From: Bacteroidales bacterium
GTDB lineage: Bacteria > Bacteroidota > Bacteroidia > Bacteroidales > Marinilabiliaceae
NCBI GenBank assembly: GCA_004552385.1
Contig: SFOL01000093.1
Span: 1 to 6,948, forward strand
Direction of reading: 5' to 3'
Length of the DNA stretch: 6,948 nt
The notes below the pieces were generated by a model that ran no database searches, was not told the origin of the DNA, and worked only from the letters and a program-made list of their open reading frames with translations. The translations under genes were made by a program, and so were the position numbers. Positions within the stretch are counted from its first letter, which is position 1. Each line of letters begins with the position of its first letter. Below, one piece after another: positions 1 through 5,848 of the stretch.

Positions 1-35
1 GCCGCGAAGTTCTCATCAGTAAGCTGCTGTATCAT
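1..35 (-). CDS. 5' end of an unidentified gene (partial)
   Basis: On the minus strand an ATG at 35-33 opens a frame that stays open to the window edge and reads MIQQLTDENFA plus an incomplete codon. It begins 26 nt after the prmC stop codon with no hairpin between them, so it is probably co-transcribed with prmC. The LTDENF stretch resembles the start of thioredoxin-type proteins, but eleven residues cannot establish a family. In several Bacteroides genomes prmC is followed by recX; these residues do not look obviously like RecX. The start codon is also uncertain because the frame is open further upstream. Product left unnamed. Confidence 0.35.
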   Translation of the reverse strand, partial: MIQQLTDENFA

Positions 36-61
36 ATTGCATTGTATAAAAAGGTTTCAAC

Positions 62-928
62 TCAGGGGAGCGTAGCCGTCACGAAACGGTCGCGACCGGT
101 AAAGTCTTTGATAACCGAGACATTGGCGAAGCCGACGCGTCGCAGCTCTTCGCTCGTCTCGTTGCCAAGAGCCTCGTTGATCTCGAAGAAGAGACAACCG
201 GACGCGGCGAGCAGGCCACTGACGCAGAGGGTCGCTATGCGTCGATAGAAGAGCAGAGGGTCGTCGTCCGGCACGAAAAGAGCCATGTCGGGCTCGTGGC
301 ATAGCACATTGACGCTCATGGACTCCCGCTCGGAGAGCATCACGTAAGGCGGGTTGCTGACCACGGCGTCATACTGCGCCGAAGAAGCCCAGACGTCGGC
401 TTGGGGCGAGAGAATGTCCAACTTGCGGAAATCGACGTCAATGCCGAGCGAGTTGGCGTTTTGGCTGGCGATGGCCAAGGCTTCGTCTGACGCGTCGACG
501 GCGTGAACGATCGGGTGCGAGAGCCCACGCCCGAGGCTGAGCGCGATGCAGCCGCTCCCAGTCCCTATGTCAAGCACGCGGAGGCCCTGACGCCCGCCCG
601 CCCAATTAATGACAAGCGAGACGAGCTCTTCCGTCTCGGGCCTGGGGATGAGGACTCCCGGCCCCACTTGCAGGTCGAGACCGAAAAATTGGGAGCGGCC
701 GGTGACGTATTGCAACGGCTCGCCCGCCGCCATCCGCCGCGCCATCCCTATGAGGGCTGCCTCATCAGCGGGAGACACGGGTTCGGAAGACCTGAGCACC
801 AGACCGGTGAAAGACACGCGGAAATGGTCGCACGCCAGAGCTCTCGCGGCAGCCCGCGCCTCGCCAGCCAAAGAGGAGGAGAGGAGCGCGGTAATCTCGC
901 CGAGGAGGGGCTGAAGAGTCTTAGCCAT
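62..928 (-). CDS. prmC: Peptide chain release factor N5-glutamine methyltransferase
   Basis: PrmC (HemK) uses S-adenosylmethionine in the cytoplasm to methylate the glutamine of the GGQ motif in release factors RF1 and RF2, which supports efficient termination. The 288-aa length is normal for the family. An N-terminal helical region (about 1-85) that would bind the release factor precedes the Rossmann-fold methyltransferase domain. Visible motifs are PRPETE at 95-100, the SAM-binding loop DIGTGSG at 120-126 and the catalytic NPPY at 192-195, which is diagnostic of amide-nitrogen methylation. HEPDMALF (211-218) and FEINE (248-252) follow, as in the family. The start at 928 is supported by a Bacteroidota-type promoter box 40 nt upstream and by the family N-terminus. 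The gene is divergent from ribD and followed 26 nt later by another minus-strand frame. All key residues are present and nothing looks broken. Confidence 0.96.
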   Translation of the reverse strand: MAKTLQPLLGEITALLSSSLAGEARAAARALACDHFRVSFTGLVLRSSEPVSPADEAALIGMARRMAAGEPLQYVTGRSQFFGLDLQVGPGVLIPRPETEELVSLVINWAGGRQGLRVLDIGTGSGCIALSLGRGLSHPIVHAVDASDEALAIASQNANSLGIDVDFRKLDILSPQADVWASSAQYDAVVSNPPYVMLSERESMSVNVLCHEPDMALFVPDDDPLLFYRRIATLCVSGLLAASGCLFFEINEALGNETSEELRRVGFANVSVIKDFTGRDRFVTATLP

Positions 929-935
929 TAATTTG

Positions 936-976
936 TTATATTTGCGATAGGCACTTATAACCTATGACAAATATAA
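936..976. repeat. Interrupted palindrome carrying both divergent promoters
   Basis: Left arm 936-951 and right arm 961-976 are inverted copies matching at 14 of 16 positions, with the two mismatches adjacent (945-946 against 966-967). The spacer is the 9-nt CACTTATAA. Each arm contains one TATATTTG -7 box, so the symmetry partly follows from having two facing promoters. The match also covers ATAGG/CCTAT and the flanking bases, which the promoter consensus does not require. It could be an operator for a dimeric regulator, or duplicated promoter sequence. Confidence 0.6.
937..944 (+). promoter_or_regulatory. -7 box of the predicted ribD promoter
   Basis: TATATTTG matches the Bacteroidota primary sigma -7 consensus TAnnTTTG at every fixed position. 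The predicted start of transcription is near 951, giving a 5' untranslated region of about 13 nt to the ATG at 964, or 25 nt to the ATG at 976. No convincing TTTG -33 element is seen at the expected place (around 914-918, inside prmC). The box is part of the interrupted palindrome at 936-976. Confidence 0.6.
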
Positions 977-2088
977 TGAATAGGAGCGACACGCCCAACA
1001 GCACATTGGAGGCGGCGAATGACAAGCTATACATGCGCCGATGCATAGAACTGGCCTTGAACTCGGAGGGGCGGACATACCCCAACCCCATGGTGGGGGC
1101 CGTCGTGGTATGCGACGGTAAGATAATAGGCGAGGGTTGGCATCGGAAAGCTGGCGAGCCTCATGCCGAGGTGAACGCCATAAACAGCGTAAAAGATCAG
1201 TCACAGCTAAGTCGCAGCACCATATACGTGAGTCTGGAGCCATGCTCTCACTACGGCCGGACTCCGCCTTGCGCCGACCTCATAATCGAGAAAGGCATAC
1301 CGCGCGTGGTCGTAGGCTGCCGCGACTCGTTCGCCAAGGTTGACGGGCGAGGCATACGGAAATTGCGTGACGCTGGCGTAGACGTGACCGTGGGCGTGAT
1401 GGAAGACGAGTGCCGATGGCTGAACCGCAGGTTCTTCACGATGCAGGAGAAAGGCCGGCCATACGTCATACTCAAGTGGGCCGAGACCGCCGACGGATAT
1501 ATGGGCGCCATAAAGAACGGCAGGCCGGCGCCGGTCTCCATATCAAACGCGGAGGCGTTCACGATGTCTCACAAGCAGCGCACTACCGAAGACGGCATAC
1601 TGGTCGGCATCGGCACGGTGGTGAGCGACAACCCTCACCTCACTTCGCGCCTTTGGACGGGGCCGTCGCCATTGCGCATCGTGATCGACCCTCACGGTGA
1701 CATTCCGCCGGAAAGCAACGTCTTGACGGACGGGGGGCGGACACTTGTCATAAGCGGGGTCAGCGAGGGCGTTCATGGCGAGGTGAGATACATCAAAGCG
1801 GACATCACGGCAGGCAATTTGGCTCAGACAGCCATAGAGTCGGCCAAAGCGGTGGGCGTCTCGTCGGTGATAGTGGAGGGCGGAGCGCACACGTTGTCGC
1901 ACTTCATAGAGAGCGGACTATGGGACGAGGCGTACATATACTGCTCAGACCATGTGATGGGCGAAGGCATTGAGTCTCCGCGTCTTGGCAGTGGCGAGCT
2001 GATAGAGGTCGTCCACATGGGAGACGTGACGTTGAGGCGATTTAAGAGCAGGGAGTTATTTAATGGTAAATATTTTGAGAAAATTTAG
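964..2088 (+). CDS. ribD: Bifunctional riboflavin biosynthesis deaminase/reductase RibD
   Basis: RibD carries out two consecutive cytoplasmic steps of riboflavin synthesis: deamination of the diaminohydroxy-phosphoribosylaminopyrimidine made by GTP cyclohydrolase II, then NADPH-dependent reduction of the ribosyl chain. The N-terminal zinc deaminase (about 20-145) shows HAEVNAI at 67-73 and EPCSHYGRTPPC at 92-103, giving zinc ligands H67, C94 and C103 and catalytic E69. The C-terminal reductase (about 165-374) shows ILKWAETADGYM (169-180), GILVGIGTVVSDNPHLTS (211-228) and IVEGGAHTLSHFI (303-315). The length of 374 aa is normal for the two-domain form. The ATG at 976 (MNRSD...) is an equally possible start. 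The gene stands alone here, divergent from prmC and followed 50 nt later by a tRNA gene, with no terminator between. No other riboflavin genes are in the window. Confidence 0.96.
   Translation: MTNIMNRSDTPNSTLEAANDKLYMRRCIELALNSEGRTYPNPMVGAVVVCDGKIIGEGWHRKAGEPHAEVNAINSVKDQSQLSRSTIYVSLEPCSHYGRTPPCADLIIEKGIPRVVVGCRDSFAKVDGRGIRKLRDAGVDVTVGVMEDECRWLNRRFFTMQEKGRPYVILKWAETADGYMGAIKNGRPAPVSISNAEAFTMSHKQRTTEDGILVGIGTVVSDNPHLTSRLWTGPSPLRIVIDPHGDIPPESNVLTDGGRTLVISGVSEGVHGEVRYIKADITAGNLAQTAIESAKAVGVSSVIVEGGAHTLSHFIESGLWDEAYIYCSDHVMGEGIESPRLGSGELIEVVHMGDVTLRRFKSRELFNGKYFEKI
968..998 (-). promoter_or_regulatory. Predicted prmC promoter
   Basis: Read on the minus strand, 975-968 is TATATTTG, a full match to the Bacteroidota -7 consensus TAnnTTTG. 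A TTG at 998-996 lies 20 bases upstream, close to the expected -33 spacing. Transcription would start near 961, giving a leader of about 33 nt before the prmC ATG at 928. The -7 box lies inside the first codons of ribD if ribD starts at 964, so part of this promoter is within coding sequence on the other strand. Confidence 0.6.
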
Positions 2089-2121
2089 CGGGGCGTGTGG
2101 CGTTGAATAAAGTAAATTGCC

Positions 2122-2129
2122 TATCTTTG
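2122..2129 (+). promoter_or_regulatory. -7 box of the tRNA-Pro promoter
   Basis: TATCTTTG matches the Bacteroidota -7 consensus TAnnTTTG completely and ends 9 nt before the mature tRNA 5' end, so transcription would begin about 3 nt before the tRNA. A -33 TTTG is not clear: GTTG at 2102-2105 is too close, and TGTG at 2096-2099 is slightly too far and imperfect. Confidence 0.7.
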
Positions 2130-2138
2130 CACCGCAAT

Positions 2139-2211
2139 CGGGATTTAGCGCAGTTGGTAGCGCACTACGTTCGGGACGTAGGGGTCGGGCGTTCGAGTCG
2201 CCTAATCCCGA
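2139..2211 (+). tRNA. tRNA-Pro, anticodon CGG
   Basis: A complete 73-nt cloverleaf can be folded by hand. Acceptor stem CGGGATT (2139-2145) pairs with AATCCCG (2204-2210), followed by discriminator A at 2211. The D arm is GCGC/GCGC (2148-2151, 2160-2163) with loop AGTTGGTA. The anticodon stem is CTACG/CGTAG (2165-2169, 2177-2181) with loop TTCGGGA, which puts CGG at 2172-2174 and reads proline codon CCG. The variable loop is GGGTC. The T arm is GGGCG/CGCCT (2187-2191, 2199-2203) around TTCGAGT, with one G-T pair. The 3' CCA is not encoded, so it must be added after transcription. The gene has its own promoter box and is followed by a terminator-like hairpin. Confidence 0.96.
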
Positions 2212-2225
2212 CTTTGTATAGAGCG

Positions 2226-2268
2226 AGGGATGATTGACCGGAAAGGTTGATCATCCCTTAGATTTTTT
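2226..2268 (+). terminator. Rho-independent terminator after tRNA-Pro
   Basis: AGGGATGAT (2226-2234) pairs with ATCATCCCT (2250-2258). Inside this, ACC (2237-2239) pairs with GGT (2245-2247) across a small TG/TG internal loop, leaving a GGAAA apical loop. Six T residues follow at 2263-2268. The hairpin begins 15 nt after the tRNA, as expected for the end of that transcript. Confidence 0.75.
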
Positions 2269-2282
2269 CATAAGCATGAAGC

Positions 2283-2333
2283 CGTTGGCAAAATGTACGT
2301 TGGCGAACATATTGATTTGCCAACGCTTTTTTT
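2283..2333 (+). terminator. Second terminator-like hairpin with two alternative left arms
   Basis: TTTGCCAACG (2316-2325) is followed by C and seven T residues (2327-2333). It can pair perfectly with CGTTGGCAAA at 2283-2292 (23-nt loop), or with CGTTGGCGAA at 2298-2307 (one G-U pair, 8-nt loop). The shorter-loop form is the better intrinsic terminator on the plus strand. It could be a backup for the tRNA terminator, or a barrier between the tRNA/ribD side and the convergent comEC gene. On the minus strand the hairpin is followed only by a short ATTTT run, so a role in ending comEC mRNA is weaker. Confidence 0.55.
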
Positions 2334-2345
2334 GCCCCTAAGTCG

Positions 2346-4328
2346 TCAATGACTTGACTTATAGAGCCTGAGCAGAGAAGGACCGGCTTCGCAATTTTCG
2401 GTAAAGACGTAATCAACACCCTGCCGGAAAGCAGGCACGCGACGGCTGTTCACAATACACTCGTCACACTCAGGCACCTCATCAACGCCATCAGCGGAGA
2501 CAATGGCAATGCGCCGTCCGCCGCAATCGACCACGCAAAGGGGGGAGAGACAATCAACCACTGCTCCACTCCACCCGCGCGATGCGCAAACTTCGCTCAC
2601 GGCACGGGCGGCAAGCGCACTGTCGGCGCGCTGCACGAAAAAGGTGGAGTTGGAGCCGTCGGCCGAGACAGCCACGCCCGCCACGCCATGGCATTTGAAG
2701 ACCTCGACACCCCCGCCACGGCGCGTGGCATCGGCGCAAACAGCCACACAGAGCAATGCGGACGCCACGAAGACAGCGCGGAGCGTGGCAGGGGAGCGAT
2801 GGCCGACAAAATAGAAAGCCACGCAGACAAGCGCCGACAACGACAGAAAAGTCAACAAGCCCAGCCGCGGCGCGTCGACAGAGGCGCACGGCAAAGCTGA
2901 CGCCCAAGCGCAATAATGCTCAACGATGCTCAAGAGAGAATCAACGACAAAACCGACGCAAGAGCCGAGAAATGGCACATGGCAAAACAAGGGGCAAAGA
3001 AGCGTCGCTATGAAAATCCACTTGACTGGCTCCAAAACGACCAGGTTGTTGACCCAGAAATAGACCGGGAAAGAGTGGAACTTGCAAAGGAGAACCGGCA
3101 GAGTGGCCACCTGCGCGACAGTGCTGACCAAGACCCCCTGGCAAATGAACCGGAAGAAAACACCGCGGCGCATCAACCACGGGTTTAACAGACGGACAGA
3201 CGCGAGGAGCCCACCCACGGCAGAGAAACTGAGCCAGAGCCCGACAGACGACGCGGAGAGAGGGTCGAAGAGCACGATAAAGAACAAAGCCGCCCAGAAA
3301 GAGTGGAACGACGGGAACCTGCGGCCGAGAGCGATCTCGAGCGCAAGGAACGAGAACATGACAGAAGCCCTCACAATACTGGGTGACAGACCCGTGAGAA
3401 CGGCGTAAAGCCATATAACGACGACCGAGAAGGCGGACGCGCGCCGACGGGAGCAAAAAAGACCAAGAAGCCATGCGGCTGCGGACGAGAGAACACCGAC
3501 GTGAAGGCCGCTGACGGCAAGAACATGGCTCGTGCCGCAAACAGAAAAAGACCTGCGCACGTCAGCGGGAAGTTCGCTGCGGTCGGCAAGGACGAGGGCT
3601 CGAAGAAAACCAGCGTTGGCATCAGACACACCGACAGAAGAGAGCGAGGCGGAGAAATAACCACCGACAGCGCCGACCACATAGGCCAAGGAAAGATCAT
3701 CGGACTCTCGCACCGACAGAGAGTCGGCGAAAGAGAGGAAACACAACTTCTGCGTCTTGAGATACTCAAGATAGTCAAAGTCACTATACCGGTCGGGCTT
3801 AGGGACACTCGTGCGAACCCATGCGCTGACATGATTGCCGCAACGGAGAGAATCGCCCCGACCACAAGTCAGAGAGCACGGCACCGACAGGACGCCGTCG
3901 ACACCGTAGGCCGCGAAATCATGCGAGACAAGGCTGTCGGCTCTCAGCACCACCTTGACAGAGAGCGAATCGCGCTTAACGATGCGCACAATGGTGCCAT
4001 CAACAAGGCAATGGCGGCTCGCCGGCACAAAGTCGGAGCGGGACCTTGACGCAGAATGACCGCCAAGCGAAAAGAAAAATAGCGAAACGAGTACAGAGAA
4101 CAGAAGCGAGCAGTTCCTCAACCGGCCAACATACCTCCATAAGAGTGCAGTGACAAAGGCAGAAAGACCTGACGCACAGAGCAACGAGAGCCACAAGCGT
4201 TCATTGCCGTGAGGCAGCCCTGCAACAGAGCCACAGAACAAAAAGATGGCGGGCAGTGCCAACGGCAGTCGGGCAAAGGAGCGAGCCAAAAGCCCGAAAA
4301 ATGACTTTTCCTGGTTGCCCGACGTCAT
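2346..4328 (-). CDS. comEC: ComEC/Rec2-family DNA uptake channel protein
   Basis: ComEC forms the inner-membrane channel that takes single-stranded DNA into the cytoplasm during natural transformation. The 660-aa product begins with about three hydrophobic segments (roughly 20-90). A soluble region follows (about 95-215) that corresponds to the N-terminal DUF4131/OB-like domain. The polytopic Competence domain is roughly 240-530. The signature HVLAVSGLHVG is at 268-278, with LTGLSPSIVRAS (311-322) and FWVNNLVVLEP (424-434) also typical. The last 125 residues look like a soluble domain but lack the HxHxDH metal ligands of the metallo-beta-lactamase domain found in many ComEC proteins. I counted 28 cysteines, several in the N-terminal soluble region (107, 151, 155, 163, 196); Bacillus ComEC has a disulfide in its equivalent loop. 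The start at 4328 leaves only 22 nt to an upstream hairpin. No other competence gene is visible, so actual transformability is not shown. Confidence 0.92.
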   Translation of the reverse strand: MTSGNQEKSFFGLLARSFARLPLALPAIFLFCGSVAGLPHGNERLWLSLLCASGLSAFVTALLWRYVGRLRNCSLLFSVLVSLFFFSLGGHSASRSRSDFVPASRHCLVDGTIVRIVKRDSLSVKVVLRADSLVSHDFAAYGVDGVLSVPCSLTCGRGDSLRCGNHVSAWVRTSVPKPDRYSDFDYLEYLKTQKLCFLSFADSLSVRESDDLSLAYVVGAVGGYFSASLSSVGVSDANAGFLRALVLADRSELPADVRRSFSVCGTSHVLAVSGLHVGVLSSAAAWLLGLFCSRRRASAFSVVVIWLYAVLTGLSPSIVRASVMFSFLALEIALGRRFPSFHSFWAALFFIVLFDPLSASSVGLWLSFSAVGGLLASVRLLNPWLMRRGVFFRFICQGVLVSTVAQVATLPVLLCKFHSFPVYFWVNNLVVLEPVKWIFIATLLCPLFCHVPFLGSCVGFVVDSLLSIVEHYCAWASALPCASVDAPRLGLLTFLSLSALVCVAFYFVGHRSPATLRAVFVASALLCVAVCADATRRGGGVEVFKCHGVAGVAVSADGSNSTFFVQRADSALAARAVSEVCASRGWSGAVVDCLSPLCVVDCGGRRIAIVSADGVDEVPECDECIVNSRRVPAFRQGVDYVFTENCEAGPSLLRLYKSSH

Positions 4329-4341
4329 ATTTCCAGAGATG

Positions 4342-4382
4342 AAAAGAAATCCGCCAAGAGCCGCATGTGCGGCTCTTGACGG
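4342..4382 (-). terminator. Strong hairpin with T-rich tail between the cassette and comEC
   Basis: On the minus strand CAAGAGCCGC (4378-4369) pairs perfectly with GCGGCTCTTG (4364-4355) around a 4-nt loop. A mismatch and three further pairs (CCG/CGG) lie at the base, and ATTTCTTTTC follows (4350-4341). This is a plausible intrinsic terminator at the end of the lipoprotein/secreted-protein cassette, starting 30 nt after the 4413 stop. The T tract is interrupted. It ends just before the comEC start codon and no full TAnnTTTG box lies between, so comEC may depend on read-through or on a promoter at about 4383-4412 that I cannot identify. Confidence 0.65.
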
Positions 4383-4412
4383 AAAGAAGTGTAATCCTTT
4401 GATCTGTTCACT

Positions 4413-4853
4413 TTACGGCATCTCGCTTGCGGAATACTGCTTCACAAGCGAAAGGACAGCTCGCCCGCAAACGTCGGTGTCGCCCGCAGTGCAGACATGG
4501 AGCTTATAGGCTCCCGTCTTTGAGCAGATGAACTGAAAAGCCGTGAAGACCTTACCGTTAGCACTGTTGGATCCTATGAGCTTATCGCCGTCATAAATCT
4601 CGACAATGACATTCTCGGTGTTTGACGAGCCATTGGCGATGTTGACCTGATAGTGCGTACGGCTATTGAGCACGACGGAGAACTTAGAACCCGTCTTACT
4701 CACGCCGGCCGCGAGCTTAATGTCAAAATCTTTGATGTACTGAAAGTTGCCCATAGCTCCGAGAGCCTGTTTCATAAGCTCGTCGCCACACTGGGCGTAG
4801 GAACCGGAAAAAACTAACGCGCAAAAGGCGAAAAGCAAGAGCAGTCTTCTCAT
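4413..4853 (-). CDS. Small exported protein of the duplicated cassette, copy 1
   Basis: Function not recognised. This 146-aa protein has a clear type I signal peptide: MRR, a hydrophobic core at about 4-15, and SYA before Q21 as the likely cleavage site, so the mature chain would start QCGDELMKQ. The mature part has four cysteines (C22, C110, C121, C129). It also has alternating beta-strand-like stretches (KFSVVLNSRTHYQVNIA, NVIVEIYDGDKLIG, FQFICSKTGAYKLHV) resembling the general pattern of PPC-type or other small beta-sandwich domains; this is only an impression. It starts 3 nt after the stop of the lipoprotein gene at 4857-5765, which suggests translational coupling. After the signal peptide it is about 91% identical (115 of 126, hand count) to the protein at 5849-6292. 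Likely acts in the periplasm or on the cell surface together with the lipoprotein. Confidence 0.88.
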   Translation of the reverse strand: MRRLLLLFAFCALVFSGSYAQCGDELMKQALGAMGNFQYIKDFDIKLAAGVSKTGSKFSVVLNSRTHYQVNIANGSSNTENVIVEIYDGDKLIGSNSANGKVFTAFQFICSKTGAYKLHVCTAGDTDVCGRAVLSLVKQYSASEMP

Positions 4854-4856
4854 CGG

Positions 4857-5765
4857 TTACTTGATGATGAGGTTGCGAATGACTTCGACCTGCTTGATGA
4901 TGGCGTCGACCTGCTCGGGCGAGATGTTGACGGTGGTCACCTCGTTCTGCTCGATGACGAGCATGCCGTCGACCTCTTTAGAGACTGGCGTACCCATCTG
5001 AGTAGTCACCTCGACCCCGCTGTAGATTTCCTTAAGCTTTTCAATCTCGCGGGCGATAGCCTTGAAGTCGGAATCGGAGCGGCCGTAGGTGTTGACCACG
5101 ATGCTGATGATGTCGACAATGTTCTTCTGCTCGCCGAGGCGGTCAATGAGACCCTTGTCATGCGTTTGCGAGATTACGGCACCTGTGATGTAGATGCCCT
5201 CGATCCAAGTGCCGACGACAATGGCTGTGGAGACGTTGGAACGCTTATGCTCGCGGAGGTACTTGTCGATGTTATTGAAGCTATTGACTGACAGCTGCTT
5301 GAGAGAGTCAAGGTTGGTGCTGTTCTTGGCGAGGCTGCTAAGAGTGGAGAAGTCGAGGAACTGACCTACACCGATGCCGTCGGCGAGCCTCTTGATGGAC
5401 GTCAGGTAGTCGACGACGACCGTGCTCTTGCCGAAAGTGTTGATGTAGCCAAGGTCAGCTGCATAGACTCCAAGGTTTGTCGCCATCTTGAAGCTGGTCT
5501 CGTAGAGGCTCTCCTTGCCAGCGGCATTGAGAATGTCTTTAGAGAAAGAGACGCCGGAATTCTTGATCTCATTAGCCATCTCGACAGGCGATGAGATGTT
5601 CTGAATCATGTCGCTGACGACCTCTCCGCTAACAATGACTGACGCAGAGTCATCAGTAACCTCATCGAGCTTGGGTGTTCCGCCACCCGAGCAAGAGCAA
5701 CCGGTCGACATTGAGAAGACGGCGGCAGAAACGACGACGCTACCGCAAAAAGCCTTGAATTTCAT
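4857..5765 (-). CDS. Predicted lipoprotein of the duplicated cassette, copy 1
   Basis: Function not recognised. The 302-aa product starts with a lipoprotein-type signal: MKFK, a hydrophobic stretch at about 8-18, and STGC with the likely lipidated cysteine C23. The -3 residue is Ser instead of the usual Leu, so the lipobox is imperfect. CSCSGGG follows, without the acidic stretch reported as a surface-export signal in some Bacteroidota, so a periplasm-facing anchor is more likely. The rest looks mainly helical and soluble. The most conserved part against the second copy is about 134-162 (VGQFLDFSTLSSLAKNST and onward), with another conserved block, KEVDGMLVIEQNE, at 263-275. The region 217-258 is variable. 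It is followed 3 nt later by the small exported protein. The 83-nt gap upstream contains no clear promoter, so it is probably transcribed from further upstream together with the second cassette copy. Confidence 0.87.
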   Translation of the reverse strand: MKFKAFCGSVVVSAAVFSMSTGCSCSGGGTPKLDEVTDDSASVIVSGEVVSDMIQNISSPVEMANEIKNSGVSFSKDILNAAGKESLYETSFKMATNLGVYAADLGYINTFGKSTVVVDYLTSIKRLADGIGVGQFLDFSTLSSLAKNSTNLDSLKQLSVNSFNNIDKYLREHKRSNVSTAIVVGTWIEGIYITGAVISQTHDKGLIDRLGEQKNIVDIISIVVNTYGRSDSDFKAIAREIEKLKEIYSGVEVTTQMGTPVSKEVDGMLVIEQNEVTTVNISPEQVDAIIKQVEVIRNLIIK

Positions 5766-5785
5766 AATGGTATCCTATTTGTGGA

Positions 5786-5817
5786 CGGCTCGGGAGGAGG
5801 GGAGAGCTTTCGAGCCG
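5786..5817. repeat. Inverted repeat in the gap between the two cassette units
   Basis: CGGCTCG (5786-5792) and CGAGCCG (5811-5817) form a perfect 7-bp inverted repeat with an 18-nt, purine-rich spacer on the plus strand. It lies between the stop of the small gene at 5849 and the start of the lipoprotein gene at 5765. No T tract follows on either strand, so it does not look like an intrinsic terminator. It may be an mRNA-processing or stability element, or chance. Confidence 0.4.
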
Positions 5818-5848
5818 AGGCGTTGGGGGTTAACGATTAGAAAGGTGA

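Noticed and set aside
503..931. 142-aa plus-strand open frame opposite prmC
   Set aside because: It is the antisense of a gene with intact catalytic motifs; the translation is arginine- and proline-rich with no recognisable domain, typical of a shadow frame in GC-rich DNA.
2139..2211. tRNA gene as an integration site of a mobile element
   Set aside because: No integrase, no repeated copy of the tRNA 3' end and no change to phage-like genes is visible in the window.
2276..2341. 21-codon plus-strand open frame after the tRNA terminator
   Set aside because: It lies entirely over the second hairpin and its T tract, so its sequence is explained by RNA structure; no promoter or start context is visible.
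3501..4049. 182-aa plus-strand open frame opposite comEC
   Set aside because: The opposite strand encodes a continuous 660-aa ComEC with family signature; the plus-strand product is low-complexity, Arg/Ala-rich and has no start context or homology that I can see.
5786..5817. Inverted repeat between cassette units as a terminator
   Set aside because: The stem is only 7 bp with an 18-nt loop and no T run follows on either strand; kept only as an inverted repeat.
5766..5848. Internal promoter for cassette unit 1
   Set aside because: No TAnnTTTG box was found on the minus strand in this gap; CCTATTTG on the plus strand points the wrong way and lacks the TA at the right spacing.
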